Origin: Listeria grandensis FSL F6-0971 | Lineage (GTDB): Bacteria > Bacillota > Bacilli > Lactobacillales > Listeriaceae | Assembly: GCF_000525835.1 (NCBI RefSeq) | Contig: NZ_AODD01000002.1 | Location: forward strand, 62,001-126,000 | Direction of reading: 5' to 3' | Length of the DNA: 64,000 nucleotides | Shown: piece by piece, positions 1 to 11,039 of the stretch | Layout of the letters: each line of letters opens with the position of its first letter | How positions within the stretch are numbered: the stretch's first letter is position 1 | Program-made: the position numbers and the translations under genes | The notes under the pieces: generated by a model | What the model was told of the DNA's origin: nothing | Database searches by the model: none | What the model saw: only the letters and a program-made list of their open reading frames with translations

Positions 1-420
1 GCCACTTACTTAAACGGTGAGAATCCATACTTTACAGATGGTGTGAACGTTAGTTTTGTCAAAGAGCTGGCAGAAGACACGATCTATGTCCGGACTTTTG
101 AGCGCGGTGTTGGTTTTACAAATGCTTGCGGTACTGCGATGTCGGCCTCAAGTCTGATGAAAAAACTATTGCACAATGATAAACTGGAAACGCCGGTCAA
201 CGTGTATAATAACGGTGGTCGTGTGAAAGTAACGGCTACAAAAGATGCGGAGGGCAATCTACACCTACAGCTCATCGGTAATGCCACATTTTTGTATCGC
301 GGCACGCTTGCAGTCACCAAAGATTTCGTGAATCTCATTCTAAAAGAAGATACAAACGAACAAGCGAAATATCAAAGCATGGTAGAAGAAGTACAAGCCT
401 ACCTGCAAAAAAATAAGTGA
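1..420 (+). CDS. dapF: Diaminopimelate epimerase, C-terminal part (5' end outside window)
   Basis: The frame is open from base 1 and encodes the last 139 residues of DapF, which interconverts LL- and meso-diaminopimelate for peptidoglycan and lysine synthesis. The segment around fragment residues 34-47 (ERGVGFTNACGTAMSAS) is the family's second catalytic-cysteine block, usually written ERGxGxTxACGTG; the cysteine is fragment residue 43. The N-terminal half with the first catalytic cysteine lies upstream of the window. The stop is followed after 11 bases by a PAP2 phosphatase gene, so the two may share a transcript. The lysA gene for the next pathway step is far away at 34.7 kb. Identity is secure; the true start cannot be seen. 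Confidence 0.93.
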   Translation, partial: ATYLNGENPYFTDGVNVSFVKELAEDTIYVRTFERGVGFTNACGTAMSASSLMKKLLHNDKLETPVNVYNNGGRVKVTATKDAEGNLHLQLIGNATFLYRGTLAVTKDFVNLILKEDTNEQAKYQSMVEEVQAYLQKNK

Positions 421-431
421 GGAGTAGATTT

Positions 432-1124
432 ATGAACACAAACAAAAAAAAGGCCATACCACTGTTCACGATTGGTGGTTTCGCCTTGCTATTATTCGTA
501 ATCGTAGCACTAGCGGTCCATTCAGAACCAAGATGGGTCGCAAAATTTGATTTGAACTGGATCGGCCGAATTCAAACAAATGTATCAGCTTCCAAAACTA
601 GCCTTATCGATAGCTTAACAATGATTGGGAGTGCAGAAACAGCAATTATTTTAACGATTATCGTTGTCGTTATTCTTTTCTTCTTGCGTAAATTTGTCGT
701 CGGCCTTTGGTTTGGTGGTACCGTACTCGTGTGTGCGATTCTACTCAATGCAGTTTTAAAACACATTTTTGAGCGCCCACGTCCAAATTTCAATCGCCTT
801 ATTGCAGAAACGGGATTTAGTTTTCCAAGTGGGCATGCGACTGGAACGACGATCTTTTATGGCTTAGCGGCGATGTTTCTTATCTTCACCGTGAAACAAA
901 TGTGGGCGAAGATTGTTATCGGTGTCGTTGGGCTTGGCTGGATTTTCTTCATTATGTATTCTCGCGTGTATCTTGGTGTTCATTACCCAACGGATGTGCT
1001 AGGAGGATTCTTGTTCGGAATCGCCTCGATTTTTATCTCCCTGGGCGTGTACTTCCTTGTCCGCGAACCATTACACAACTTATTGGTGAAATGGCGTATC
1101 AAAGACCGTAGTATTATTAAATAA
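432..1124 (+). CDS. PAP2-family membrane phosphatase
   Basis: A 230-residue integral membrane protein of the type-2 phosphatidic acid phosphatase family, with about six hydrophobic segments. All three motifs of the family are visible in order: the K-x6-RP block (KHIFERPRP), PSGH, and SRVYLGVHYPTDVLGG, which matches SR-x5-H-x3-D with the catalytic histidine. Relatives dephosphorylate phosphatidylglycerol phosphate, undecaprenyl pyrophosphate or related lipids at the outer membrane face. Which substrate is used here cannot be read from the sequence. I chose the ATG preceded by GTGAGGAG about 8 bases upstream; a GTG five codons earlier lies inside that ribosome site. A terminator follows. Confidence 0.88.
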   Translation: MNTNKKKAIPLFTIGGFALLLFVIVALAVHSEPRWVAKFDLNWIGRIQTNVSASKTSLIDSLTMIGSAETAIILTIIVVVILFFLRKFVVGLWFGGTVLVCAILLNAVLKHIFERPRPNFNRLIAETGFSFPSGHATGTTIFYGLAAMFLIFTVKQMWAKIVIGVVGLGWIFFIMYSRVYLGVHYPTDVLGGFLFGIASIFISLGVYFLVREPLHNLLVKWRIKDRSIIK

Positions 1125-1131
1125 GCCGAAG

Positions 1132-1174
1132 AATCGCGATGTCTCCCATACACTGTGGGGCGCGCGATTTTTTT
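1132..1174 (+). terminator. Rho-independent terminator after PAP2 gene
   Basis: AATCGCG (1132-1138) pairs with CGCGATT (1163-1169) and is followed by seven T residues. The loop is large, but the inner CTCCC/GGGGCG region could pair further. It closes the dapF-PAP2 unit. Confidence 0.65.
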
Positions 1175-1219
1175 ATCGACAGAGTTGTCGCAATAATGGC
1201 GCACTTAGGTAAATATTGC

Positions 1220-1248
1220 TTGCATTTTTAGAATGAAAGCGTTAAAAT
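1220..1248 (+). promoter_or_regulatory. Probable sigma-A promoter of the cold-shock gene
   Basis: TTGCAT (1220-1225), a 17-base spacer and TAAAAT (1243-1248). Transcription would start near 1255 and leave a leader of about 220 bases before the cold-shock start codon. A cre-like sequence, TGAAAGCGTTAAAA at 1234-1247, overlaps the -10 element and differs from the CcpA consensus at one conserved position. Confidence 0.55.
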
Positions 1249-1312
1249 GATTGTATTGATACGTTACTTTTACTCTGTATTGTTGGGATGCTGTAAGCGC
1301 GACTGGCTATCA

Positions 1313-1368
1313 TTCACACATTATAAAGGATATTAATCCGATGATGAGTATCTTTTATAATATGTGAA
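1313..1368 (+). promoter_or_regulatory. Long hairpin in the cold-shock gene 5' leader
   Basis: The arms 1313-1332 and 1349-1368 are near-perfect inverted repeats: TTCACA…TATAAAGGATA against TATCTTTTATA…TGTGAA. The loop is about 16 bases. It lies in the long leader, some 100 bases before the start codon. Long structured leaders that refold on cooling are established for csp mRNAs; assigning that role here is inference. The 1125-1473 interval holds the preceding terminator, the promoter and this structure, and no gene. Confidence 0.55.
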
Positions 1369-1473
1369 TTTTGAAATGAAAACAAAAGGTAAGCTTGTTG
1401 TTAAGCAGTTTCCCAGTAAGTTTTATATTTGTAAAAGGAACATATTAAGAAAATTTTTGGAGGTTTTTGACAG

Positions 1474-1674
1474 ATGCAAGAAGGTACAGTAAAATGGTTC
1501 AATGGTGAAAAAGGTTTTGGATTTATCGAAGTTGAAGGCGGCGACGATGTATTCGTCCACTTCAGCGCAATTCAAGGAGAAGGTTTCAAAACACTTGACG
1601 AAGGTCAAAAAGTAGAGTTTGAAATCGTAGAAGGACAACGCGGACCTCAAGCTGATAACGTAACTAAACTTTAA
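1474..1674 (+). CDS. cspB: Cold-shock protein (CspA/CspB family)
   Basis: A 66-residue single cold-shock domain, the normal length for the family. It contains the RNP1-type segment [10 protein letters not shown] (residues 13-22) and the RNP2-type segment DVFVHFSAI (residues 25-33), whose aromatic residues stack on single-stranded RNA or DNA. Proteins of this type act as RNA chaperones in the cytoplasm. The gene stands alone: promoter and hairpin leader upstream, strong terminator downstream. The ribosome site TGGAGG lies about 10 bases before the ATG. The position after dapF matches the csp gene at this place in Listeria, so I use cspB, but the family letter is not certain. Confidence 0.93.
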   Translation: MQEGTVKWFNGEKGFGFIEVEGGDDVFVHFSAIQGEGFKTLDEGQKVEFEIVEGQRGPQADNVTKL

Positions 1675-1698
1675 GAATAGTGAGAGTATGCGAAGAGG

Positions 1699-1741
1699 AT
1701 TGAGCAATGACCGACATGTGCGGTAGTTGCTCAATTTTTTG
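1699..1741 (+). terminator. Terminator of the cold-shock gene
   Basis: TTGAGCAA (1700-1707) pairs with TTGCTCAA (1727-1734), the stem continues inward, and six T residues follow. Confidence 0.85.
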
Positions 1742-1746
1742 TCAGC

Positions 1747-1800
1747 AAAAAATAAAGTGCCAGTACTCAGGATTTGCCTGAGCAGGGCACTTTATTTTGT
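1747..1800 (-). terminator. Terminator at the end of the ilv-leu operon
   Basis: AAATAAAGTGCC pairs with GGGCACTTTATTT, and an inner CTCAGG/CCTGAG stem extends it. A/T tracts on both sides make it usable in either direction. It lies just past the ilvA stop on the minus strand. Confidence 0.8.
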
Positions 1801-1803
1801 TTA

Positions 1804-3072
1804 TTAAACAAGTAAGGTGTATAGCATCTGATTATCATTAATCGGCATGAAACTTGGATCAAAAACGGCGATGCGTTCTAATAGTTTTTCATAGTCATTT
1901 GGATCTTGTAGTAAGACACCGATGATAACGGGACCTTGATTCCGGTTTACTTTTTTTGTGTACTCGAATTTTGTGATGTCATCGTAAGGCCCAAGTACGT
2001 CATTGACAAATTCACGCAAAGCACCAGGGCGCTGTGGGAAATTGACGATGAAGTAGTGTTTTAAGCCTTCAAAGACGAGAGACCGTTCTTCAATTTCTTG
2101 CATCCGGTTGATGTCATTATTACCACCACTGACAATGCAAACCACGTTTTTACCTTTGATTTGTGGTCGGAAATGATTGAGTGCTGCGACGGATAAGGCA
2201 CCGGCTGGCTCTGCTACAATGGCTTGTTTTGTGTACATATCTAGGATGGTAGAGCACACTTCGCCTTCATCCACTTCGGTTACTTCATCGACGAGTTTCG
2301 CGCAATGATTATAGGTTAGTTGGCCAACCTGTTTTACGGCTGCACCATCAACGAACTTATCGATTTTCGGTAGGTTGACAACTTTGCCGGCTAGCAGTGA
2401 TTTGGCCATAGAAGGAGCACCAGCGGGTTCGACACCGATGATGGTTGTTTCTGGGCGGACAGCTTTGACGTAAGAGGCAACACCAGATACAAGCCCTCCA
2501 CCACCGATTGCTGCGAAAACAAAGTCACAGGCTTCGCTACCGAGGTCATCCAACATTTCTACAGCAACGGTACCTTGACCAGCAATAATGTCTGCATCGT
2601 CAAAAGGAGCAATAAATGCTTTATTTTGTTCTGCGCTAAATTTTTTCGCAGAGTAGGCGGAGGCGTCGAACGTATCTCCCGTAAGGCGAACTTCGACAAA
2701 ATCGCCACCAAAGAAGCGAACTTGCGATACTTTCTGTTGCGGTGTCGTTGTTGGCATGAATATAGTAGCAGGTACGCCGAGTTTTTGGCAGGTGAAGGCG
2801 ACCCCTTGTGCATGATTTCCAGCACTTGCGCAAGTGACGCCATTTTTGAGTTGTTCTTTGTTTAATTGGGCGATGGCGTAGTAGGCACCGCGTAATTTGA
2901 AGGAACGAACCCATTGTAAATCTTCCCGTTTTAAGTAGACGTTGCAGTCATATTTTTGCGATAAGTAGTAGTCTTTTTCAAGCGGTGTGTGTTTGACGAT
3001 CGTTTTTAATGTATCGTATGCATCCAGCACGTCTTGTTTGCTAACTAAAGCATCCACATCAACCATTTCCAT
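1804..3072 (-). CDS. ilvA: Threonine dehydratase (threonine deaminase), biosynthetic
   Basis: A 422-residue PLP enzyme that converts threonine to 2-oxobutyrate, the first step specific to isoleucine. The PLP lysine sits in [13 protein letters not shown] (Lys59) and the phosphate-binding glycine loop in [11 protein letters not shown]. The C-terminal 90 residues ([32 protein letters not shown]) form one ACT-like regulatory domain. The length fits the short one-ACT form found in Firmicutes. It is the last gene of the nine-gene operon, as in Listeria. A weak AAGGATG ribosome site lies about 14 bases upstream of the first ATG; the internal ATG two codons on is an alternative. Confidence 0.95.
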   Translation of the reverse strand: MEMVDVDALVSKQDVLDAYDTLKTIVKHTPLEKDYYLSQKYDCNVYLKREDLQWVRSFKLRGAYYAIAQLNKEQLKNGVTCASAGNHAQGVAFTCQKLGVPATIFMPTTTPQQKVSQVRFFGGDFVEVRLTGDTFDASAYSAKKFSAEQNKAFIAPFDDADIIAGQGTVAVEMLDDLGSEACDFVFAAIGGGGLVSGVASYVKAVRPETTIIGVEPAGAPSMAKSLLAGKVVNLPKIDKFVDGAAVKQVGQLTYNHCAKLVDEVTEVDEGEVCSTILDMYTKQAIVAEPAGALSVAALNHFRPQIKGKNVVCIVSGGNNDINRMQEIEERSLVFEGLKHYFIVNFPQRPGALREFVNDVLGPYDDITKFEYTKKVNRNQGPVIIGVLLQDPNDYEKLLERIAVFDPSFMPINDNQMLYTLLV

Positions 3073-3121
3073 AACATCTTCACATCCTTCTTAAGATTGG
3101 GGCATACCCCAGACAAAGCGT

Positions 3122-3703
3122 TTAGTAGGCGCGTGCTTGATTCTCGTATTCTGTAATCATGGATTCGTGTTCCATTGTTTGTGCAATATCATCGAGACCT
3201 TTGATGAACTTTTCTTTCCATGTAGCGTCGATCTCGAAATCGTAGGTGCCCGCCGTGCTAATGACTTGCTGATTGGGGAGGTCGATAGCGATTTCTTCGT
3301 TAGCTGGAATCGCGGCCAGTTTTTCGCGGGCTTCTTTTGGTAGGCTGATCGGTAAAATACCGTTTTTTGTACAGTTCATGTAAAAAATGTCGCTGTATCC
3401 GCCGGCGATAATGACCCGGAAACGGTAGTCAAGTAGGGCCCAAGGAGCATGTTCGCGACTGGAGCCACAGCCGAAGTTCTCACCGGTGACAAGGATGGTA
3501 GCTTCTTGTCGGTCAGGAGCGTTCAGCGGGAATGCAGGATTTAAGGAACGATCGGGAAGATAGCGCCATTCATCAAAAAGAAATTCGCCAAATCCGGTGC
3601 GTTCGATCCGCTTTAAAAATTGTTTTGGGATAATTTGATCCGTGTCAATGTTATCGTTCATGAGGGCTACGGTTTTTCCTTTATGCAACACCATTGCTTC
3701 CAT
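3122..3703 (-). CDS. leuD: 3-isopropylmalate dehydratase small subunit
   Basis: A 193-residue swivel-domain subunit that pairs with LeuC to isomerise 2- to 3-isopropylmalate in leucine synthesis. The hallmark [17 protein letters not shown] is at about residues 65-81, followed by the conserved [22 protein letters not shown]. Length is normal for the bacterial LeuD type. Its start lies inside the last 23 bases of leuC, so translation is probably coupled, which suits a 1:1 heterodimer. Confidence 0.95.
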   Translation of the reverse strand: MEAMVLHKGKTVALMNDNIDTDQIIPKQFLKRIERTGFGEFLFDEWRYLPDRSLNPAFPLNAPDRQEATILVTGENFGCGSSREHAPWALLDYRFRVIIAGGYSDIFYMNCTKNGILPISLPKEAREKLAAIPANEEIAIDLPNQQVISTAGTYDFEIDATWKEKFIKGLDDIAQTMEHESMITEYENQARAY

Positions 3704-5078
3704 TTTGCCACACTCCTTTGCGAATATCGATAAAGCGACCGTGAATGGCTGCTGCTGCGGCCATTGCAGGGCTTACCAAGTGAGTTCGTGCACCTTTTCC
3801 TTGGCGGCCTTCAAAATTACGATTGGATGTTGATGCGCAGTGAATGCCTTCTGGTACTTGGTCGGGATTCATACCTAGGCACATGGAACAACCAGGCTCG
3901 CGCCATTCAAAGCCAGCGTCGATGAAAATTTGATCGAGACCGATGCGTTCTGCGGCTAAGCGAACTTGGCGGGAACCGGGAACGACCATGGCGCGAATAC
4001 CAGATGCGACTTGGTGTCCTTTGACAATTTGTGCGGCTTCTTCTAGATCAGAAAGTCGTGAGTTGGTACAAGAGCCGATAAAAACGTAGCCAAGGTCGAT
4101 TTCGGACGCGGTTTGACCGGGTTTTAGTCCCATGTATTGATAAGCGCGCTCGTCGTTGATGCTTTCGATTTCTGGGAATGCTTCGGTTACTGGAACGCCC
4201 ATACCTGGATTGGTTCCCCAAGTAACATATGGTGCTAGCTCTGAGACGTCAATTTCGATGTCACGATCATATGTCGCATCAGGATCACTTGGTAGCGTCG
4301 TCCAATCGGCGATAGCAGCCTCCCAATTTGTTGGTGCATACTCGCGACCTTGAATGTAAGCAAAAGTGGTAGCATCAGGAGCCATCATCCCCATTTTAGC
4401 GCCGCCTTCAATGGACATATTGCAGATGGTCATGCGTTCTTCCATCGTCATATTGCGCACGGCTTCTCCGTAATATTCAACGGCGTATCCGTTGCCGAAA
4501 GCGACGCCGTATGTTGCAATTAGATGCAGAATAACGTCTTTTGCATAAACGCCTTTTGGAAGGGTGCCGTTGATTTTGACACCCATTGATTTTGGTTTTT
4601 GTTGCCAGATAGATTGCGTAGCAAGGACATGTTCTACTTCACTCGAGCCAATACCAAAGGCCATTGCTCCGAAAGCGCCATGTGTTGCGGTATGTGAGTC
4701 ACCACATACGATTGTTTTACCAGGTTGTGTCAGCCCAGTTTCTGGTCCGACCATGTGCACAATGCCTTGACGCTCACTACCGACATCTGCCAGTGTGACA
4801 CCAAATTCTTCGCAATTTTTGCGCAGGGCATCGATTTGCTTTTTAGCAACGACATCGTGAATGTTGAAAATGTCTTCGGTTGGGACGTTGTGATCCATCG
4901 TGGCAAATGTGCGATCCGTGCGACGAACCTGTCTTCCTTCCATTCGCAATCCTTCAAAAGCTTGAGGGGAGGTAACTTCATGCACCAAATGCAGATCGAT
5001 GTATAACAGCTGCGGTTCACCTTCTTTTCCAAATATGACGTGACGATCCCACAACTTATCGAACATTGTTTTAGCCAT
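3681..5078 (-). CDS. leuC: 3-isopropylmalate dehydratase large subunit
   Basis: A 465-residue aconitase-family subunit that carries the [4Fe-4S] cluster of isopropylmalate isomerase. The cluster cysteines are visible in [13 protein letters not shown] and in [13 protein letters not shown], which supplies two. The substrate-binding [25 protein letters not shown] block is near residues 130-155. The gene starts only two bases after leuB stops and overlaps leuD, consistent with a tightly packed leuABCD order. Confidence 0.96.
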   Translation of the reverse strand: MAKTMFDKLWDRHVIFGKEGEPQLLYIDLHLVHEVTSPQAFEGLRMEGRQVRRTDRTFATMDHNVPTEDIFNIHDVVAKKQIDALRKNCEEFGVTLADVGSERQGIVHMVGPETGLTQPGKTIVCGDSHTATHGAFGAMAFGIGSSEVEHVLATQSIWQQKPKSMGVKINGTLPKGVYAKDVILHLIATYGVAFGNGYAVEYYGEAVRNMTMEERMTICNMSIEGGAKMGMMAPDATTFAYIQGREYAPTNWEAAIADWTTLPSDPDATYDRDIEIDVSELAPYVTWGTNPGMGVPVTEAFPEIESINDERAYQYMGLKPGQTASEIDLGYVFIGSCTNSRLSDLEEAAQIVKGHQVASGIRAMVVPGSRQVRLAAERIGLDQIFIDAGFEWREPGCSMCLGMNPDQVPEGIHCASTSNRNFEGRQGKGARTHLVSPAMAAAAAIHGRFIDIRKGVWQNGSNGVA

Positions 5079-5080
5079 TG

Positions 5081-6133
5081 TTATTCTCCTCCTTTAACTC
5101 GTTTTTTAACTTCTTTTGTAAAATCGGTAGTCGATGTGTTACCGCCAAGATCTTTGGTTAGGAACCCTGCCTCCATGGTTTCTGAGGCTGCTTTGTCAAG
5201 ATAATCTGCGGCTTCAAAAAGTTGGAGCGATTGGCGTAGCATCATGGACACAGATGAAATCATCGACATTGGATTGGCGATGTTTTGACCAGCGATATCT
5301 GGCGCGGAGCCGTGAATGGGCTCGTAGAGTGATGGACCTGATTCTGGATGGCTCGCAGATGGTAACATGCCAAGCGAGCCAGTAATAACGGAGGCCTCAT
5401 CGCTCAAAATATCACCAAACATGTTTTCTGTGACGATGACATCAAAAGTGGTAGGGCGTTGGATGAGAATCATGGCAGCCGCATCCACGTAAAGATGTTC
5501 TAGTGTGACTTCTGGATAGCGCGTAGCGACGCGTTCCACGACTTGACGCCAAAGTTTACTCGATGCCAGCACATTGGCTTTGTCGACCGAGGTCACTTTG
5601 TTGCGCCGCGTTTTTGCGAGGTTAAAAGCTTGGACAGCGATGCGTTCGATTTCTTGCGCTGTGTACGTTAATGTGTCTACCGCACTGTTTTCATCCCAAT
5701 GCTTCGGCTCACCAAAATAAATGCCGCCAGTTAGTTCGCGAACGACGATAAAGTCGGTACCTTCTACGATTTCCTTTTTCAATGGAGAGAGGTGGGCGAT
5801 GGTGTTTGGCACTTGAATCGGGCGGATATTAGCGAATAGGCCGAGTGCTTTTCGTAACGCTAGTAAGCCTTGTTCTGGCCGTTTTGATGCGTTATCCCAT
5901 TTTGGACCACCAATAGCACCGAGCAAAATGGCATCTGCTTTTTGGCACGCGGCAAGTGTTGTTTCTGGTAGTGGATCGGACAGGGCATCAATGCCAGCGC
6001 CGCCAAATGGGTGTGTTTCTATTTTAAAATCTAGTTGGAATTTTTGAGCAAGGGCTTCTAGCACTTCTAGTCCGCTCGCCATGATTTCTGGGCCAATCCC
6101 GTCGCCAGGAAGGGCGGTAATGTGATATGTCAC
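5081..6133 (-). CDS. leuB: 3-isopropylmalate dehydrogenase
   Basis: A 350-residue isocitrate/isopropylmalate dehydrogenase that oxidises and decarboxylates 3-isopropylmalate with NAD+. The N-terminal GDGIGPEIM, the [12 protein letters not shown] loop, [14 protein letters not shown] (substrate arginine) and the metal-binding aspartates in [12 protein letters not shown] are all present. The ATG overlaps the leuA stop in an ATGA arrangement, indicating coupled translation. Confidence 0.96.
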   Translation of the reverse strand: MTYHITALPGDGIGPEIMASGLEVLEALAQKFQLDFKIETHPFGGAGIDALSDPLPETTLAACQKADAILLGAIGGPKWDNASKRPEQGLLALRKALGLFANIRPIQVPNTIAHLSPLKKEIVEGTDFIVVRELTGGIYFGEPKHWDENSAVDTLTYTAQEIERIAVQAFNLAKTRRNKVTSVDKANVLASSKLWRQVVERVATRYPEVTLEHLYVDAAAMILIQRPTTFDVIVTENMFGDILSDEASVITGSLGMLPSASHPESGPSLYEPIHGSAPDIAGQNIANPMSMISSVSMMLRQSLQLFEAADYLDKAASETMEAGFLTKDLGGNTSTTDFTKEVKKRVKGGE

Positions 6134-7671
6134 TTGACTGGGACCTCCTCGCTAGTCGTTTGTTTTTTTTCGGTAGCTTTGGCGCTTGCATGCAAGTAAG
6201 ATTTGGCGGAAGCGGTGAGGACATCATTGTCAATACCAATGCCGTGATACGTCGCACCTTTTTTGTCTTTGACGATAACATGAACCTCTGCTTGCGCGTC
6301 ATGACCTGCCGTAATCGCTTGAATACGGTAATCAGTCAGTTCGATGTCTTGCTCCATCAGGCGGTTAATCGTGTTGTAAATCGCTTCGATACTACCTGCC
6401 CCAGTCGCCGCATCTTCTAAAACAGAGCCATCTTCCGTATGGATTCGAACAATCGCGCCTTGAATGCCGCCGGTCACATACTGTACTTGCAGGTGATTCA
6501 ATTCGTAGTCATCGGCTTTCTCGGATGTTTGACCAAGAATCAATGCATGTAAATCGTCTTCGGTTACGTCTTTTTTCACATCGGCCAAATGTTTGAAGCG
6601 CTTGAATGCATCGTTTCTCTCGTCGTCCGTCATGGAGTAGCCGAGTTCTTCCATACGCGCGACAAAAGCGTGACGGCCAGAGAGTTTGCCAAGTGGTAGC
6701 GCATTTTTCTCGACACCAACAAGTGCTGGTGTGATAATTTCATACGTAGTCGGTTCTTTCAAAACGCCATCTTGGTGGATACCGGATTCATGCGCGTAAG
6801 CATTGCCACCGATAATCGCTTTATTGCGTGGTACAGGCATTCCAGAAAGGCGGCTGATTAGGTCACTCGTTTTCTTTGTCTGATTCAAAATAATGCCAGA
6901 CTCCGTTTTGTAATAATCGTTGCGAATGTGAAGCGCCACTGCAACTTCTTCTAGCGCTGTATTCCCTGCGCGTTCACCGATACCGTTTACCGTACCTTCA
7001 ACACGACGAGCTCCATTTTCGATCGCAGCAAGCGCATTTGCAACCGACATACCAAGGTCATCATGACAATGGGTAGAAAAAATAACCTCATCGAAGCGCG
7101 GAATATTTTCACGCAAGTAGCGGAAGAGGGCACCAAACTCTGTCGGATTCGTAAAACCAACCGTATCCGGAATATTAATCACCGTCGCCCCAGCATCGAT
7201 CGCCGTTTGGACAGCCGCTACTAGAAACGCAGGATCTGTTCGCGTCGCATCCTCAGGTGAGAATTGGACGATTGGAAAAAGCTTACGGGCATGTGCGACA
7301 TGATGTTTAATCGACGCCAAAACCTCAGGCCTACTCATTTTTAACTTATGCTTCATATGTACATCACTGGTAGCAAGAAAAACGTGTACCTGAGCATTTG
7401 CGGCCCCGCTTAGCGCTTCGTAAGCTCGGTCAATATCACGTTCCACAGCACGCGCTAATCCACAAACTGTCGCCGTTTTAATCATGCTGGCAATCTCTTT
7501 TACCGAGTGGAAATCACCATCAGACGCGATGGGGAATCCAGCTTCAATAACATCAATCCCATACGTTTCTAGTTGACGTGCGATTTGAATTTTTTCTTGC
7601 TGGTTAAAATTGACGCCTGGCGTTTGTTCGCCATCACGTAGCGTCGTATCAAAAAATTGAATATAAGCCAT
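6130..7671 (-). CDS. leuA: 2-isopropylmalate synthase
   Basis: A 513-residue enzyme that condenses acetyl-CoA with 2-oxoisovalerate, the committed step of leucine synthesis. The HMGL-like TIM barrel begins with [14 protein letters not shown] (residues 6-19). The metal-binding HxH is in [11 protein letters not shown], and GNTALEEV follows. The last 120 residues form the leucine-sensing LeuA dimer domain ([16 protein letters not shown]…[18 protein letters not shown]). The gene is separated from ilvC by 101 bases that contain a long stem-loop. This is the only sizeable gap inside the operon. Confidence 0.96.
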   Translation of the reverse strand: MAYIQFFDTTLRDGEQTPGVNFNQQEKIQIARQLETYGIDVIEAGFPIASDGDFHSVKEIASMIKTATVCGLARAVERDIDRAYEALSGAANAQVHVFLATSDVHMKHKLKMSRPEVLASIKHHVAHARKLFPIVQFSPEDATRTDPAFLVAAVQTAIDAGATVINIPDTVGFTNPTEFGALFRYLRENIPRFDEVIFSTHCHDDLGMSVANALAAIENGARRVEGTVNGIGERAGNTALEEVAVALHIRNDYYKTESGIILNQTKKTSDLISRLSGMPVPRNKAIIGGNAYAHESGIHQDGVLKEPTTYEIITPALVGVEKNALPLGKLSGRHAFVARMEELGYSMTDDERNDAFKRFKHLADVKKDVTEDDLHALILGQTSEKADDYELNHLQVQYVTGGIQGAIVRIHTEDGSVLEDAATGAGSIEAIYNTINRLMEQDIELTDYRIQAITAGHDAQAEVHVIVKDKKGATYHGIGIDNDVLTASAKSYLHASAKATEKKQTTSEEVPVK

Positions 7672-7693
7672 AAACTTTCACCTCATTAGAAAA

Positions 7694-7760
7694 GGGGACC
7701 AGCGTGCCGATAAATACCTATCTTTAGTGGCTCAACACGCTTGTAGGTTTCCTAATCCCC
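7694..7760 (-). promoter_or_regulatory. Stem-loop between ilvC and leuA
   Basis: On the minus-strand RNA, GGGGA (7756-7760) pairs with TCCCC (within 7694-7700) and AGCGTG (7736-7741) pairs with CACGCT (7701-7706), so the two paired segments lie nearly in line. Only four T residues follow, so it is not a clean terminator. An mRNA-processing or stability element, or a partial terminator that lowers leu expression relative to ilv, would fit. That role is inference. Confidence 0.5.
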
Positions 7761-7772
7761 AATCTCTTCCTA

Positions 7773-8786
<1,014 letters not shown>

Positions 8787-8834
8787 TTATCTATATATAT
8801 TTCTCAGAAAAAGGATTTCTGGGATTCAAAATGA

Positions 8835-9317
8835 TTATTTAGCGCTTCGTGTGAAACCAGTTACACCAGTTCGCGCCATTTGTTTGATACCGTAAGGGCG
8901 AATGCTATCAACAAACGCATTGACTTTCTCGCTCGTCCCTGCGACCTGCACCACGACGCTTGATTTACCAACATCGATAATCGTTGCGCGAAACGGCTCA
9001 ATAATGGAATTAAGCTCCGCACGTGTTGTAGCTGGGGCATTGACTTTAATTAAAGCCAGTTCACGCTCCATATGTGGATCATCTGTAATGTCACTGACTT
9101 TGAGCACATCGATTTGCTTGTTTAGTTGCTTCGTCACTTGTTCAATTTCATAGAGTGAATCGACATGAACGACGATGGTGATGCGGGAAACATTCGCGGT
9201 TTCTGTCCAACCAACCGAGATGCTATCAATATTGTACTGGCGGCGCGATATGACACCAGTAATTCGGTTAAGCACACCACTTGAGTTATTAACAGTAGCT
9301 GTAATGATACGTCGCAT
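8835..9317 (-). CDS. ilvN: Acetolactate synthase small (regulatory) subunit
   Basis: A 160-residue subunit with an N-terminal ACT domain (RRIITATVNNSSGVLNRITGVISRRQYNIDSISVG) followed by the C-terminal IlvN domain. It binds valine and related amino acids and controls the catalytic subunit IlvB. It begins directly after the ilvB stop codon with no spacer, so its ribosome site (GGAGTGG) lies within the end of ilvB. It may also be called ilvH. Confidence 0.94.
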   Translation of the reverse strand: MRRIITATVNNSSGVLNRITGVISRRQYNIDSISVGWTETANVSRITIVVHVDSLYEIEQVTKQLNKQIDVLKVSDITDDPHMERELALIKVNAPATTRAELNSIIEPFRATIIDVGKSSVVVQVAGTSEKVNAFVDSIRPYGIKQMARTGVTGFTRSAK

Positions 9318-11021
9318 TTATTCCACTCCTTCCATCTGATGATTCGCTTTGCCTGGCGGGATCATTGGTAGTACAAGCTCACCTGGGGAAACCACACAAT
9401 CAATAACAATGGGACCAGGATAGGCAAAAGCTTCTGCGAGATCAGCGGCGAGCGTCTCAGGATTGGTGAGACGAACTGCTTTGACACCGTAAGCCTCTGA
9501 CAATTTCACAAAATCAGGCTGACTCTGGAAAATGGAGTGGGAGAAGCGCTCGTTATGAAACTTCTCTTGCCACTGCCGCACCATGCCAAGTGATCCGTTA
9601 TTGATAATGACCGTTTTCAAATTGATTTTATAATCGTTCAAAATAGCCAGTTCCTGATTCGTCATCTGGAAGCCACCATCACCAACAAAAGCAACAACGG
9701 TTTGTTCCGGATAGGCGAGTTGTGCACCAATTGCGGCTGGAAAACCAAAGCCCATTGTGCCAAGACCGCCACTCGTCATAATTTGGTGATCATGACTAAA
9801 CGGGTAAAATTGCGCGACCCACATTTGATGCTGTCCAACATCTGTTGCAACGAGCGCCTTACCTTCTGTAATATCGCCAATAATTTCGATGACTTTTTGC
9901 GGTTTGATCTCGGTTTTTGCATCGCGATTATACGTGAATGGATGGCGTTCTTTACGCGTCATATTCAGTTTATACCAATGTGTTTTATCCGCCTCGTCCG
10001 TCACGTTCATCTCAAGTAATTGCGTTAATGTTTCTTTAATATCCGCCACAATCGGAATTTTTGTTGTTAAAACTTTACCGATCTCTGCGGGATCAATATC
10101 GACATGCGCAATCACCGCATGTTTCGCGAATTCTTGAGGCGAGCCAACCATTCTATCATCAAATCGCGATCCAAAATTAATGAGTAAATCAGGATCCGTC
10201 AGAGCCATGTTCGCCGCATAAGAACCGTGCATGCCACCCATTCCTAGGAAGAGGGGATGATCTTGTGGAAAACTGCCAAGTCCAAGCAATGTATTCACTA
10301 CAGGGATTTGATAGCGTTCCGCAAAATCAAGCAGTTCTGCAGTCGCACGAGAATGATTCACGCCAGCTCCGGCTAAAATAACCGGTTTGCTAGAAGCCGC
10401 CAACGCTTGCATCAATTTTTCCAGTTGCATGCCATTCGGTTTTACAGTTGGCTGATAACCTGGTAAATCAATCGTAGCGTCGTTTACTTTATCAGTGGTT
10501 GCAATCGACATATCTTTTGGTAAATCAATCACGACTGGGCCTTGTCGACCTGTTGTCGCAATGTGGAAAGCTTCTTTAATAATTTTCGGAATATCTTTTA
10601 CGTCGCGTACTTGATAATTATATTTGGTGATCGGAATCGTCAAGCCAATCATGTCCGCTTCTTGGAAGGCATCTTTCCCAATGCCCGGTGTGGCCACTTG
10701 CCCAGTGAAGACAACCAATGGAATCGAATCACTCATCGCATCCGCAATCCCTGTCAAAGCATTGGTAGCTCCAGGTCCGCTGGTTACGACGACAACGCCA
10801 GCCTTTCCTGTTACACGCGCATAACCTTCTGCTGCGTGGACTGCGCCCTGTTCGTGCCGCGTCAAGATATGGGGAATGTCGCAATCATAAAAGGCATCGT
10901 ACAAAGGAAGAACGGCGCCACCAGGATAGCCAAAAATCATTTCTACGCTCTGCTCATTCAAGGCATCAATTAAAAGTTCCGCGCCACTTTTCGTCGTTGT
11001 TTGCTTTTCTACTTTCATCAT
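9318..11021 (-). CDS. ilvB: Acetolactate synthase large (catalytic) subunit
   Basis: A 567-residue TPP and FAD enzyme that makes acetolactate or acetohydroxybutyrate from pyruvate. The TPP-activating glutamate lies in ILTRHEQGAVHAAEGYAR, the central FAD-binding domain follows, and the C-terminal GDGGFQMTNQELAILNDYKINLKTVIINN block is the GDG-x(~26)-NN TPP motif. The ATG chosen has AAGGAGAGG 9 bases upstream; a GTG three codons earlier lies at that site. It is the second structural gene after the attenuator. It is the anabolic enzyme by its pairing with ilvN. Confidence 0.95.
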   Translation of the reverse strand: MMKVEKQTTTKSGAELLIDALNEQSVEMIFGYPGGAVLPLYDAFYDCDIPHILTRHEQGAVHAAEGYARVTGKAGVVVVTSGPGATNALTGIADAMSDSIPLVVFTGQVATPGIGKDAFQEADMIGLTIPITKYNYQVRDVKDIPKIIKEAFHIATTGRQGPVVIDLPKDMSIATTDKVNDATIDLPGYQPTVKPNGMQLEKLMQALAASSKPVILAGAGVNHSRATAELLDFAERYQIPVVNTLLGLGSFPQDHPLFLGMGGMHGSYAANMALTDPDLLINFGSRFDDRMVGSPQEFAKHAVIAHVDIDPAEIGKVLTTKIPIVADIKETLTQLLEMNVTDEADKTHWYKLNMTRKERHPFTYNRDAKTEIKPQKVIEIIGDITEGKALVATDVGQHQMWVAQFYPFSHDHQIMTSGGLGTMGFGFPAAIGAQLAYPEQTVVAFVGDGGFQMTNQELAILNDYKINLKTVIINNGSLGMVRQWQEKFHNERFSHSIFQSQPDFVKLSEAYGVKAVRLTNPETLAADLAEAFAYPGPIVIDCVVSPGELVLPMIPPGKANHQMEGVE

Positions 11022-11039
11022 TTTCTTCACCTCTCCTTA

